A stretch of DNA of 64,000 bases from Rhodospirillaceae bacterium. GTDB taxonomy: Bacteria; Pseudomonadota; Alphaproteobacteria; Rhodospirillales; Rhodospirillaceae. Positions 25,818 through 35,140 of this stretch are shown here, piece by piece. Position numbers and translations under genes: made by a program. The stretch's first letter is position 1, and each line of letters opens with the position of its first letter. The stretch spans positions 124,001 to 188,000 of the forward strand of contig NSIP01000004.1 in NCBI GenBank assembly GCA_002737725.1. The letters run 5' to 3'. The notes beneath the pieces were generated by a model, which was not told the origin of the DNA, did no database searches, and worked only from the letters and a program-made list of their open reading frames with translations.

Positions 25818-26819
25818 ATGATCATTAACGGCCCAGCCAGTTCATTGCCCTTCCCGCCGTTCCGCCAGCGCTTCCCGTGGATCGGTGCTGACTTACAAAC
25901 CTTGCGCAATACTATCCGTGGAACCGGCGTTGATTTGTCGGGCTATACGACCGAGCGTATTCGCTTTCCCTGTATGGACGGGTCGCGCGACGTTCTTTTG
26001 GCTGCCTTGAATCGACCCACAAGCCCGATGGAAAAGCCCTTGGTTCTGCTGATACACGGCTTGAGCGGCAGCGAGGACAGCACGCACATCATCATGGCCG
26101 CGCATTACTTCCTTTCGTGTGGGTATGCCGTTTTGCGGTTGAACCAGCGCGGGGCCGGCCCATCGCGCGAGACTTGCAAAGGCTATTACCATGCCGGTCG
26201 CAGCGACGATTTGGGCGGGGTTATTTCGCAGCTCTCAGACGGCCTGACCCGCCACGGCGTTTGCCTCATGGGTATATCGCTGGGCGGCAATGTGCTGCTC
26301 AAATGTTTGGCCGAACACCCTCGGTTTGCCCACGTGAAAGCTGCCGTTGCAGTATCACCCCCGATTGATCTCAAGGCCGCCCAACTGCGCATCATGGAGC
26401 CGCGGAACGGCAAGTATCAAAGCTACCTATTAAAGCGCATGAAAGAAGGTATACAATCATCTGATTTAATGGATGATATTTGTATTGAATCTCTTGCAAA
26501 GATCGATACGGTTTATGCCTTCGACGACCAGATTGTAGCCCCCGCGAATGGCTTTGCCGATGCGCCCGATTACTACCGCAGTAGCTCAGCCTTGGAGTTG
26601 CTAGATGCCATCGATACGCCGACCCTGATCATTCACCCCGCCGACGACCCCTGGGTTCCGGTCGACCCCTTGCTGAAGCGCGTTGTCCAGCCCAAAGCCA
26701 CGTCGAAGCACATGAGCGTCCTATGCCCTGAGCATGGCGGACATATTGGAGGCCATGGGCGAGGATCATCGGTGCCCTGGCACAACCTGTGCGCGGAGAT
26801 TTTCTTCCAAGCTTCCTAG
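25818..26819 (+). CDS. Alpha/beta hydrolase, YheT family
   Basis: A 333-residue serine hydrolase of the YheT/EMB8 group. Oxyanion region HGLSGSEDS (80-88), nucleophile in GISLGGN (Ser154), Asp in HPADDPWVP near 275 and His in PEHGGHIGG near the C-terminus give a complete triad. The segment LRLNQRGAGPS is typical of the family. The likely start is the ATG at 25818. Divergent from the DUF350 gene across 113 bp. Members are esterase-like enzymes without a firmly known substrate. Confidence 0.87.
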   Translation: MIINGPASSLPFPPFRQRFPWIGADLQTLRNTIRGTGVDLSGYTTERIRFPCMDGSRDVLLAALNRPTSPMEKPLVLLIHGLSGSEDSTHIIMAAHYFLSCGYAVLRLNQRGAGPSRETCKGYYHAGRSDDLGGVISQLSDGLTRHGVCLMGISLGGNVLLKCLAEHPRFAHVKAAVAVSPPIDLKAAQLRIMEPRNGKYQSYLLKRMKEGIQSSDLMDDICIESLAKIDTVYAFDDQIVAPANGFADAPDYYRSSSALELLDAIDTPTLIIHPADDPWVPVDPLLKRVVQPKATSKHMSVLCPEHGGHIGGHGRGSSVPWHNLCAEIFFQAS

Positions 26820-27017
26820 TGTGCGACAGAAATTTGACGGGAATTCTTTGGAAACAGCTACCCCAGAGAGCGCGTGGTAACTCTGCAACACCCTTCGCAT
26901 ACACAATGGGTTGACCAGCAGGCGGCCATGCAAAGCTTGGCCTCTTCAAAGCCATCACCTAGGATAGAGCCTTCGTGGTCAAATGATTGCGATTGGTACA
27001 TTTTTCTGGGGGTCTAA

Positions 27018-29732
27018 ATGAAAATCAGCACTTTCCGCGGCTTTGCCACAGCATGTCTGGCCACAACGGCTTTGGTTGCATCAGTTGCGCCTGCCTTTGC
27101 GCAGATTGAAGAAATCGTTGTCACCACACGTAAACGCGCGGAAAATTTGCAAGAGATTCCGATTATCGTGACGGCCTTCACCGCCGAAAACATCGAACGT
27201 AAAGGCATCGGTACGATTACTGACGTGTTGAAATACACCGCCGGTGTACAAATCAACGAAGCCTTTATTCCCCAAGATCAGCGCATTATTATTCGCGGCT
27301 TGTCCCCCACACGCGGCCGCCCCAACGTCGCTGTGCTGCAAGACGATATTGATATCTCATCTGAGTCATTGCAATCGGGGGGTGGCTCGCTGCTGATCAA
27401 TCCACGCTTGTTTGATATTGAGCGCGTTGAAATCGTCAAAGGCCCGCACTCGGCGCTCTATGGCCGTTCAGCATTTGCAGGTGCCATTAACTACATCACC
27501 AAGAAGCCCAGCAATGAGTTCGAAGGCCGCGGACAAGTCGAAGTCGGTGGATACGGCAAGTATGACGTTAAAGGCAGCATCAGCGGGCCAATGATTGCCG
27601 ACAAACTGTCGGTCGGCGTAAATGCAGCCTATTGGCAGTTTGATGGCTTTCACAGAAGCACTGTAAGCGGCGAACGTCTCGGCGGATACGAAGGCAAAGG
27701 CGTTGGCGGCTCGGCGATCTATCGCGCCACCGACACGTTCAAAGTCACGCTACGCGGTGAATACACCAACGACAGTGCCGAACCCTTGGCTCGTGGCGTC
27801 GTCGCATCAAACCTACGCGAAGCCGTTCCTGTCAGCGCGCGCACCGATGTCCCGGTGGCTGTTGGCGGAATAGCCGGTCGTGGCTTTGTTGTTAGCCCGC
27901 TGTTGACGACCTTACCCATCATCACCGGAGCGATCCCTGATCGCAAGGCTGGAAATCTGATTGCCCGTGTCAGCACGAACCCACGCACACCAGGCAAAGA
28001 TTATCCTGGTGTTGATCGTAAGGTTTTCCGCACGACATTGCGGGTCGATGAAGAATTCTCAGTTGCCGACTTCACCTCACTCACGCACTACGGCCATGCC
28101 AAAGCCAAACAGTTTCTTGAACTGGCCAACATTGGCGACATGAATGCAACGAAAGTTGCACAAGAGCTTAATTACGAAACTGATACAAAGCTCGTCAGCC
28201 AAGAACTTCGTTTGCAGTCAAACCAAGATGGCGCGCTGAAGTGGGCAGTTGGTGGCTTATACTGGAACGAAGAAGCCGATCAATTAAGCCGTGCACTCAC
28301 GTGCTTCACATCTTTCAATACGACACTACAAGCTGGACCAGCAGTCATTACGGTACCCAGTGGCAATCCTGCTTTGAATTGCGGTCCTCTTGTGGCCGCT
28401 GTCGGAACAACGCTGCCCAGCAACCCAGAAAACTGGGGCCGCAATACGTTCCACTCATCTTTGTATGCAAGTGCGGATTACGACATTACTGAGCAATTCA
28501 TTCTTAATCTTGAAATCCGCCAAACCTGGGAACGTGAACATACAAAGGGGCCTGTCTTTACACGTGGTATCGATCCGTTTGGCCTTATTGCGCCAGGACC
28601 CGCTCCCACCGGCTGCTCGCCGCCGCCAGCTCCTCCAGGCCCCCCGGGCCCGGCTGTCATCGTGCCACGTTGCTTGACGCGTGATTCAGGAGTGATCTTG
28701 CCCAACGGAACACGTGATCCACGCGGATCGCTTGCCACGATCGGCGAAGTGAAAGTTGACGATTACTACACACCACGCATCGGCGTGTCTTACAAAGCCA
28801 ATGAAGATCTGTTGTTTTACGCCTCAGCGGCCGAAGGCATCAAACCGGGCGGCATCTCGACGCTCGGAGGCGGTAACGGTGGTTACAATCGTGACCTTCT
28901 GGAATACGCACCCGAGAAGATGTGGGTTTACGAAGGTGGGTGGAAATCAACCTTTGCTGATGGCAAAGCGTTGTTCAACGCCGCTGTCTATTACCAAGAT
29001 TTCACGGATAAACAGGCCACCACTCAGATCGTTCTTCCCAACGGTATCTTGGGAACACGTGTCACGAACGCTGCAGCAGCGCGTATTTGGGGCACTGATA
29101 TCGAGTTGGCGTTCCAACCAACTGAAGAGTTGAACTTTAACATCGGCTATACTTGGTTGGATGCGAAGTACAAAAGCTTTATCGTTCGTACCGGCGGTTC
29201 CAACCCCATCACGCGCTCAGGAAACTGCACACCAGTCGTGACATATACGCTGAACGGCGTCGCGAAGACGGTTGTCAATCCGACGGCAGCGCCACCAGCA
29301 GGCTCCGTAATCACAGCCCGCACCTGCGACGTTGATAAATCTGGCCACAAGCTTGAGTTTGCGCCAACCCATGCCTTGAATATCAATATGCTTTACAAGG
29401 CCGACCTTGGTAACGACATGAGCTGGATCTCTGAAGTCAGCGTCCAGGCCCAAAGCAAGCGCTATGCTGACGACGATCAACGTAGCTACTTGCAAGGCTT
29501 CTGGTCTGCCGATTTCCGCACCGGAATTGAAACCGAGACGTATTCGATCACAGCGTATGTTGATAACGCCTTCAACGACGACACGATTAAGGCGGGTCTG
29601 GCCAATACAGACTTCCCGAACCTCGCATTTATCGCCTCGCCCGCGCCGGGCACTTTGATCCTGCCGAGCAACTTCACCGCCAACTTGCCCGATAAGCGGC
29701 AGTTCGGCGTTCGCGCCAGCTACAAGTTCTAA
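27018..29732 (+). CDS. TonB-dependent receptor (copy 1 of a tandem pair)
   Basis: A 904-residue outer-membrane receptor. Signal peptide to about residue 28, a TonB-box-like IEEIVVTTRKR, plug domain (TDVLKYTAGVQINE ... IVKGPHSALYGRSAFAGAIN), then a 22-strand barrel ending in ...RQFGVRASYKF with the C-terminal aromatic residue. It imports a siderophore, cofactor or sugar-type ligand that cannot be named. An external loop around 530-555 contains PPPAPPGPPGP, a proline-rich insert absent from its neighbour. The neighbouring receptor shares near-identical N-terminal and C-terminal segments and terminator, so the two look like a tandem duplication. Confidence 0.92.
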   Translation: MKISTFRGFATACLATTALVASVAPAFAQIEEIVVTTRKRAENLQEIPIIVTAFTAENIERKGIGTITDVLKYTAGVQINEAFIPQDQRIIIRGLSPTRGRPNVAVLQDDIDISSESLQSGGGSLLINPRLFDIERVEIVKGPHSALYGRSAFAGAINYITKKPSNEFEGRGQVEVGGYGKYDVKGSISGPMIADKLSVGVNAAYWQFDGFHRSTVSGERLGGYEGKGVGGSAIYRATDTFKVTLRGEYTNDSAEPLARGVVASNLREAVPVSARTDVPVAVGGIAGRGFVVSPLLTTLPIITGAIPDRKAGNLIARVSTNPRTPGKDYPGVDRKVFRTTLRVDEEFSVADFTSLTHYGHAKAKQFLELANIGDMNATKVAQELNYETDTKLVSQELRLQSNQDGALKWAVGGLYWNEEADQLSRALTCFTSFNTTLQAGPAVITVPSGNPALNCGPLVAAVGTTLPSNPENWGRNTFHSSLYASADYDITEQFILNLEIRQTWEREHTKGPVFTRGIDPFGLIAPGPAPTGCSPPPAPPGPPGPAVIVPRCLTRDSGVILPNGTRDPRGSLATIGEVKVDDYYTPRIGVSYKANEDLLFYASAAEGIKPGGISTLGGGNGGYNRDLLEYAPEKMWVYEGGWKSTFADGKALFNAAVYYQDFTDKQATTQIVLPNGILGTRVTNAAAARIWGTDIELAFQPTEELNFNIGYTWLDAKYKSFIVRTGGSNPITRSGNCTPVVTYTLNGVAKTVVNPTAAPPAGSVITARTCDVDKSGHKLEFAPTHALNINMLYKADLGNDMSWISEVSVQAQSKRYADDDQRSYLQGFWSADFRTGIETETYSITAYVDNAFNDDTIKAGLANTDFPNLAFIASPAPGTLILPSNFTANLPDKRQFGVRASYKF

Positions 29733-29756
29733 ATTCGATAATACGTATGAGATTTG

Positions 29757-29788
29757 GCCCCTCCTGGGAAACCGGGAGGGGCTTTTTC
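29757..29788 (+). terminator. Terminator of TonB receptor 1
   Basis: Arms GCCCCTCC and GGAGGGGC with a 10-base loop, followed by TTTTTC. The 3' half plus tail is the same as in the terminator of receptor 2. Confidence 0.9.
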
Positions 29789-29959
29789 TTTGTCTGCACG
29801 ACAGAATTCGCTGCTTATTGCGCAATAGCAAAACCCGCCAGATTGTATGCGGTTGACCGCAAGATGGTCTCTACAACCCCTTGGCGAAACATCGCCGCTC
29901 TATTATCATCACTCCGGATAGGGAAATTGCTCGTTTAACATTTGAGGGGGATATTTTTC

Positions 29960-32575
29960 ATGGCGCATTCGTTCGCGCGCGGCTTTGCGGCCGCTTGCCT
30001 AGCGACCACCTGCATTGTCGGCTCAGTGACTGAGGCCTCGGCTCAGATCGAAGAAATCATTGTCACAACGCGTAAGCGCGCGGAAAACCTGCAGGAAGTC
30101 CCCATCGTTGTCACGGCTTTCACGGCTGAAAGCTTGCAGCGCAAGGGCCTGACCGAACTGAAGGACGTCATCCGCTATACAGCGGGCGTGCAGTTCGACG
30201 AAGGCTTCTCGGCGCAAGATACGCGCATCGTCATTCGCGGCCTATCGCCCACGCGCGGCCGCCCCAACGTCGCCTTTTTGCAAGACGACGTGGATATTTC
30301 GTCGGAAGCCATCAACACAGCCGGATCAAGCTTCCTGATCAACCCCCGCCTGTTTGACGTCCAGCGCATTGAAATCGTCAAAGGCCCACACTCGGCCTTG
30401 TTTGGTCGATCAGCATTTGCGGGTGCCATCAACTACATCACCAAAAAACCCGGCGATACGTTCGAGGGTACGGCCAATTTTGAATTGGCAAGCTACGGCA
30501 AGGTCGAAGCGCGCGCAGGGGTTTCAGGCCCCGTCGTAGAAGGCGTACTCAACATGGGAATCAATGTTGCAGGCTGGAGCAACGACGGCTTCTATGACAA
30601 CTCGATCACCAATTCCAGCATCGGCGGTGGTAAAGGTGCAGGCGTTGCAGCTTCAGCCGTGTTCACGCCCAACGACGCTCTGAAAGCAACACTGCGCAGC
30701 GAATACTCGGCCGATCAATTTGAGGTACAAGCGCGCGCACACCTCGATGCCAATACACTGGCCCCGATTCCGACTGCCGCCACACAGGCTATCTGGGGTA
30801 CGGGCGCAAACCCCGCGCCTCTCGCCAATCCTCGCCTCAACGGTGTGCTCCCCATCCTGACGGGCAGTGCCGGTAGCGTGAGCGATCGCGCACTCGTGCC
30901 GCGCCTCAGCCCTGATCCGCGCACAGGCCTGGATTATTCGGGCAACGACCGTAAGATTTTCCGCACGACACTCCGGATTGATTACGAATTCGAAGCTGCG
31001 ACGTTCGCGTCAATCTCGCACTACGGGACCGGCCGGACGACTCAGTTCGAGGACGCGCAGCGCCAAGGCGACGTCAATTCGAATCTCACCGCCGCGGAAA
31101 CCAACTTCACGACGCGCGTTACGCTCATGAGTGAGGAATTGCGCTTGCAATCCAACACCGACGGGCCCTTTACTTGGACCGCCGGGGCGTTGTACTGGGC
31201 CGAGCGTGCCAAACAGAACAACAGATCGTTCACGTGCTTCACACCCACTGGCGCAACCTGCGGACCCTTGATGCGCCAGGTCGGCACAACCCGCCAGTTT
31301 ATAGACGAGCCCTATAGTCGCGCGACTCAGCACCATTCGCTTTATGCCTTGGCCGAATATGACATCACTGAACAGTTGGGAATTTCGCTGGAAGTCCGCA
31401 ACACATGGGAAGACGAAGACCTGACCGCGCCCAACATCGTCGACAAGGGTGCTGGCTGCGCCTTGCCCTTCCGCTCATTGGCGCTGAACGGTGTGACGCT
31501 GACATGCGCGGCGACCTTCGGCCCGTTCGTGCCGGTGTTCCGTGAGACAGTTAAGACGATCCTTGGTTTCCAGACCCGTTCCGAATTCTTCGTCCCGCGC
31601 CTTGGGTTCGACTACAAAATTAACGATGACGTCTTGATCTACGCTTCAGGCTCGAAAGGTGTGAAACCGGGCGGTGTGTCAACCATCTCAGGCGGCGCGG
31701 CCGGCATTGATGAAGAAGCCAACAGATATCTTCCTGAAAAGCTGAAGGTCTATGAAATCGGTATGAAATCCAACTGGGTGAACGATACGTTGCAGCTCAA
31801 CATCGCAGGTTACTATCAAGACTTTGCCGATAAGCAGACATCGACCCAGATTTTGCTGCCAAACGGCTCCTTGGGAACACGCATCATCAACGCATCTTCA
31901 GCAGAAGTCTACGGTGTGGACTTCGAGTCAGGGATCGCAGTCAACGAAAATCTGACACTGTCGATTGGCTATACGTGGCTTGATGCAAAATACAGTAAGT
32001 TTCTAACCACTGGCGCCAGTATTGGCTCTATCACCAACGCTGCCAACTGCACTCCGTTGAGAGTCACGCTTCAGCCCTTCACGGGGCCAGCGTCTGTGGG
32101 GACGGCGACGAACCGCGCCACGACGTGCAGCCAGGATCGCACAGGAAACAAGCTAGAAGATACGCCCACGCACTCGTTGCAGTTAGCGCCGTCGTGGACT
32201 GCGCCGATCAACGGCGATCTGTCGTACTTTGTTGAAACGAACGTGCAATACACCTCGAAGCGCTTCGACACAGAAGATAATAACTTCTTCTTCCCTTCCT
32301 ATTGGAACGTGGATTTGCGCGCGGGCCTCGTCGCCGAGGAAGCCGGTTGGGAAGTCACAGCATTCATCAACAACCTGTTTGATGATGATAAAATCAAAAC
32401 TGGCTTCGCTTCGCCCGACTTCAAACGCTCGTATTGCCTGGGTGGCGCACCTTGCAATGTTCCACCGATCCCACCATTGGGTTCAGGTCCGTTTAACTTC
32501 GTGTTGCCGAATCATTTCACGGCGTCACTGCCCGATAAGCGCCAGTTCGGCATCCGGGCCAAATACGACTTCTAA
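29960..32575 (+). CDS. TonB-dependent receptor (copy 2 of a tandem pair)
   Basis: A 871-residue receptor with signal peptide, IEEIIVTTRKRAENLQEVP, plug domain with the same order of motifs as copy 1 (TAGVQFDEGF, IVKGPHSALFGRSAFAGA) and a barrel ending RQFGIRAKYDF. GAGGGGGA precedes the ATG at 29960. External loops differ most from copy 1, as expected if the pair diverged in ligand choice. It lies 227 bp after the stop of copy 1 and has its own terminator. Confidence 0.92.
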   Translation: MAHSFARGFAAACLATTCIVGSVTEASAQIEEIIVTTRKRAENLQEVPIVVTAFTAESLQRKGLTELKDVIRYTAGVQFDEGFSAQDTRIVIRGLSPTRGRPNVAFLQDDVDISSEAINTAGSSFLINPRLFDVQRIEIVKGPHSALFGRSAFAGAINYITKKPGDTFEGTANFELASYGKVEARAGVSGPVVEGVLNMGINVAGWSNDGFYDNSITNSSIGGGKGAGVAASAVFTPNDALKATLRSEYSADQFEVQARAHLDANTLAPIPTAATQAIWGTGANPAPLANPRLNGVLPILTGSAGSVSDRALVPRLSPDPRTGLDYSGNDRKIFRTTLRIDYEFEAATFASISHYGTGRTTQFEDAQRQGDVNSNLTAAETNFTTRVTLMSEELRLQSNTDGPFTWTAGALYWAERAKQNNRSFTCFTPTGATCGPLMRQVGTTRQFIDEPYSRATQHHSLYALAEYDITEQLGISLEVRNTWEDEDLTAPNIVDKGAGCALPFRSLALNGVTLTCAATFGPFVPVFRETVKTILGFQTRSEFFVPRLGFDYKINDDVLIYASGSKGVKPGGVSTISGGAAGIDEEANRYLPEKLKVYEIGMKSNWVNDTLQLNIAGYYQDFADKQTSTQILLPNGSLGTRIINASSAEVYGVDFESGIAVNENLTLSIGYTWLDAKYSKFLTTGASIGSITNAANCTPLRVTLQPFTGPASVGTATNRATTCSQDRTGNKLEDTPTHSLQLAPSWTAPINGDLSYFVETNVQYTSKRFDTEDNNFFFPSYWNVDLRAGLVAEEAGWEVTAFINNLFDDDKIKTGFASPDFKRSYCLGGAPCNVPPIPPLGSGPFNFVLPNHFTASLPDKRQFGIRAKYDF

Positions 32576-32596
32576 TATCGCCACAACCTAAACGCG

Positions 32597-32634
32597 AAAA
32601 AGCCCCTCCCGGGTTCACCGGGAGGGGCTTTTTC
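32597..32634 (+). terminator. Terminator of TonB receptor 2
   Basis: Arms AAAAAGCCCCTCCCGG and CCGGGAGGGGCTTTTT around a 5-base loop. It is a strong rho-independent terminator. Confidence 0.92.
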
Positions 32635-32754
32635 TTTGTGGGACACGCAACTGTATAATCGCGGTTATCGTTACTGGACCCCTGACATGCGAACATGTTA
32701 GATTTTTAAGATTGGTTCCAATGTTGTCAAGATTAACCCGAGGGGAGGATTTCG

Positions 32755-33393
32755 ATGTTTAAAAGAACACTCATCTCTACAGCAGCTTTAACGGGGCTTG
32801 CCTTAGCGTCACCCGCATTCGCACACAATGGGCTCGATTTAAAAGAAGCTTACGCTGGTTATTCAACGCCGATGACGTTGTCCGTCAACCACGGTTGCAA
32901 AGCCAGCCCGGTCACGGGTCTTCGTATCAAAGTGCCAGAAGGCGTTGACGACGCAAAGGCTGCCTTCGATGCCAATTGGACCATCGAATATAAGATGCGC
33001 AAACTGGCCAAACCGATTGAGTCTCATGGCCGTCAGAAAACTGAAGTCGTCGATGAGATCGTGTGGAAAGATTCGGTCAAGAAATTATCAGTTGATGGCT
33101 GGTATCCGTTCCAATTCAGAATGACGATGCCAGAGACGCCCAACAAAGTTCTTCATATTAAGGCAATTACGGTCTGCGCCGAGGGCACAGACGCGTATGT
33201 CGATATGCCCAAGGAAGAACTGAAGGTCGACGACCCTGCGTTCGCCAAGAAAGCGTGGGAGTTTATGATCGCCAGCCCAACCCCTGCGCCGTTCCTGGTG
33301 ATCCGCGCGCCCGACAAGAAACAATACCCCTGGGAGTGGACGGCTGAACAAGCACGCGGCGCATCACCTAAGCAGGAAGCTATGGCGAAATAG
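32755..33393 (+). CDS. YcnI-like (DUF1775) copper-binding protein
   Basis: A 212-residue exported protein. The signal peptide ends AFA, so the mature protein starts with His (HNGLDLKEAYAGYSTPM). YcnI-family proteins use this N-terminal His with further ligands to bind copper. A second His lies in LSVNHGCKASP, and TGLRIKVPEGVDD is the usual strand that follows. GAGGGGAGGAT is a strong binding site before the ATG. It follows the tandem TonB receptors in the same direction with its own promoter space of 120 bp; a link to metal uptake is possible but not shown. A terminator follows. Confidence 0.83.
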   Translation: MFKRTLISTAALTGLALASPAFAHNGLDLKEAYAGYSTPMTLSVNHGCKASPVTGLRIKVPEGVDDAKAAFDANWTIEYKMRKLAKPIESHGRQKTEVVDEIVWKDSVKKLSVDGWYPFQFRMTMPETPNKVLHIKAITVCAEGTDAYVDMPKEELKVDDPAFAKKAWEFMIASPTPAPFLVIRAPDKKQYPWEWTAEQARGASPKQEAMAK

Positions 33394-33419
33394 CGCCAGA
33401 AAGTTTTTACGAACACATT

Positions 33420-33448
33420 AAAGGGGCGGCCAATGGCCGCCCCTTTTT
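33420..33448 (+). terminator. Terminator of the YcnI-like gene
   Basis: Perfect arms AAAGGGGCGGCC and GGCCGCCCCTTT around AAT, followed by further T. Strong in both directions. Confidence 0.92.
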
Positions 33449-33800
33449 CTTTTCCTGGACGAAACCGACTTCAGACAGACCTATTTGCGAATATGCTGTA
33501 TTAATCCTTTGGAATGGCTGCGATCTCTATGCGCCATCTATCAAAGGCTGCGCTTGATCTTTGACGACGGAAATCGTCTTGCTCTGGCACTCTTTATTGC
33601 CCATCTCTGCGATCATGACCAAACCTGCATCAGACCTGCACACACGACCGGATTTCTGTGTCATCTTCGCTCCTCCTTCGGGGGCTACGATGAAACAGAA
33701 ATCCTCCGTTAACAATTCATGCCGCTTTGTCTATCGAATGCTGATGGCGGATAGACTAACATTACGAGTGGTGCAGAAAATCGGCCAGTTCAATCTCGCA

Positions 33801-35048
33801 ATGAAGCCAGCAATGAATGTGTCTCCGCTTATTTTGGCTACCGCCGCGCTTCTTCTTTTCGCGCCAAGTTCGCATGCGGCCGAAGTGCCACCCGGTATCG
33901 CCGACCCCGACACGGCGCTATCGGACCCGATCTATCACGACCCGGTATTCTGGTGGCGCATGAGTTCGCTGCCAAAGGATGTCTTCGAGCCCGATCCCTA
34001 TTTTTATTGGCCGCCAGCCGTGATTAAAGGCGCGCCAGGACCGTTCTTGCCAGCGGCCACGACAGGCAAGGAAACAGTTACCCCGAAAGCTTTGGAAGCC
34101 GCTAGCGCATGGGCGCAAAGCCATGAAAGTTCTGCTTTGGTCGTAATTCATCGCGGCAAAGTACAATTGGAGCAGTATTGGAAAACGGTGTCGGCCAATC
34201 AGTTGACCAATGGTCGGGCAATTACGCGAAGCGTCACGCCCATGCTGCTGGGCTTCGCGGTTGCTGATGGCAACCTGAAGCTTGATGATCCGATAAGTCA
34301 ATACATCACCGAGTGGCGAAACGATCAGCGCGGCCAGATCACCGTGCGTCAACTGGCGCAGAATGTTTCGGGGCTAGAGGTCACTGAGCCGTTGCCGGTG
34401 ACACAGGTCTACGGCAACAAAGACCTCTGCTTGGCGTATTGCGGTGATGTGGTGCGGGCCGCACTGAACTACGACCATACAAACCCACCGGGTACCCGGT
34501 TTGAGGTTGCACAGGAAAATACCCAGTTGCTCGCACTCGTGATCGAGCGCGCAATGGATGTACCTGTGCAGCAACTGTTGTCAGAGCGGGTCTGGAAAAA
34601 AATCGGCGCAAGTGACGCGGCTTTCCAGTTCGACCGACCCAATGGCACAGCGCGCGTGATGTGCTGCATGCGCGCGACACCGCGTGACTGGGCTCGCTTC
34701 GGCGTGCTGGTGATGCAGAATGGACGCTGGAACGGCCAGCAGGTTTTGCCCAAAGGCTGGGTGGAAACCATGGCAACGCCATCGGCGCGCAATCCGAGTT
34801 TCGGTCTCGGCCTGTGGCTGGGCAGTCCCTACGTGGCAAGCCGCAGTTACTTCGAAGGAAAGCCCGGTGGCATGCCGCAATCTGAGCCATTCTTGGCCGA
34901 TGACGTGCGTATGATGGAGGGGGGCGGTTTCCGCACTGTCTATATGGTGCCGTCGCGTGACTTGATGATCTTGCGTCTGGGCCAACAAGTTAGTGATTGG
35001 GACCATGCGGCGCTGGTCAATACCGTCATCCGCGGTATGAAACGCTAG
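33801..35048 (+). CDS. Beta-lactamase-fold serine hydrolase homologue without catalytic residues
   Basis: A 415-residue exported protein of the class C beta-lactamase/NylB-like family. The signal peptide ends SSHAAE. In active members the nucleophile motif is SxxK followed by S(V/F)T; here the aligned stretch is AITRSVTPMLLGFAVADG, with Ala140 for Ser and Arg143 for Lys. The Tyr of the second motif (YxS/N) aligns with Val236 in PGTRFEVAQENTQLL. The rest is well kept: LDDPISQYI, TVRQLAQNVSGLE and the C-terminal GFRTVYMVPSRDLMILRLG. So the fold is intact but the three catalytic side chains are absent. The start at 33801 is chosen because it begins the signal peptide; longer in-frame starts have no support. 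Confidence 0.78.
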   Translation: MKPAMNVSPLILATAALLLFAPSSHAAEVPPGIADPDTALSDPIYHDPVFWWRMSSLPKDVFEPDPYFYWPPAVIKGAPGPFLPAATTGKETVTPKALEAASAWAQSHESSALVVIHRGKVQLEQYWKTVSANQLTNGRAITRSVTPMLLGFAVADGNLKLDDPISQYITEWRNDQRGQITVRQLAQNVSGLEVTEPLPVTQVYGNKDLCLAYCGDVVRAALNYDHTNPPGTRFEVAQENTQLLALVIERAMDVPVQQLLSERVWKKIGASDAAFQFDRPNGTARVMCCMRATPRDWARFGVLVMQNGRWNGQQVLPKGWVETMATPSARNPSFGLGLWLGSPYVASRSYFEGKPGGMPQSEPFLADDVRMMEGGGFRTVYMVPSRDLMILRLGQQVSDWDHAALVNTVIRGMKR

Positions 35049-35140
35049 TGCCGCATGTGTGAATCTGATCGATCGATCCGACTCAAGAGCTGTTTATCTT
35101 GAAAAGCAAACAGCGCACCAATTCTTTGAAAGGGCTTCCA

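Noticed and set aside
34381-34890. Long open frames opposite the beta-lactamase-fold gene
   Set aside because: No signal, motif or binding site. The plus-strand gene has clear family features.
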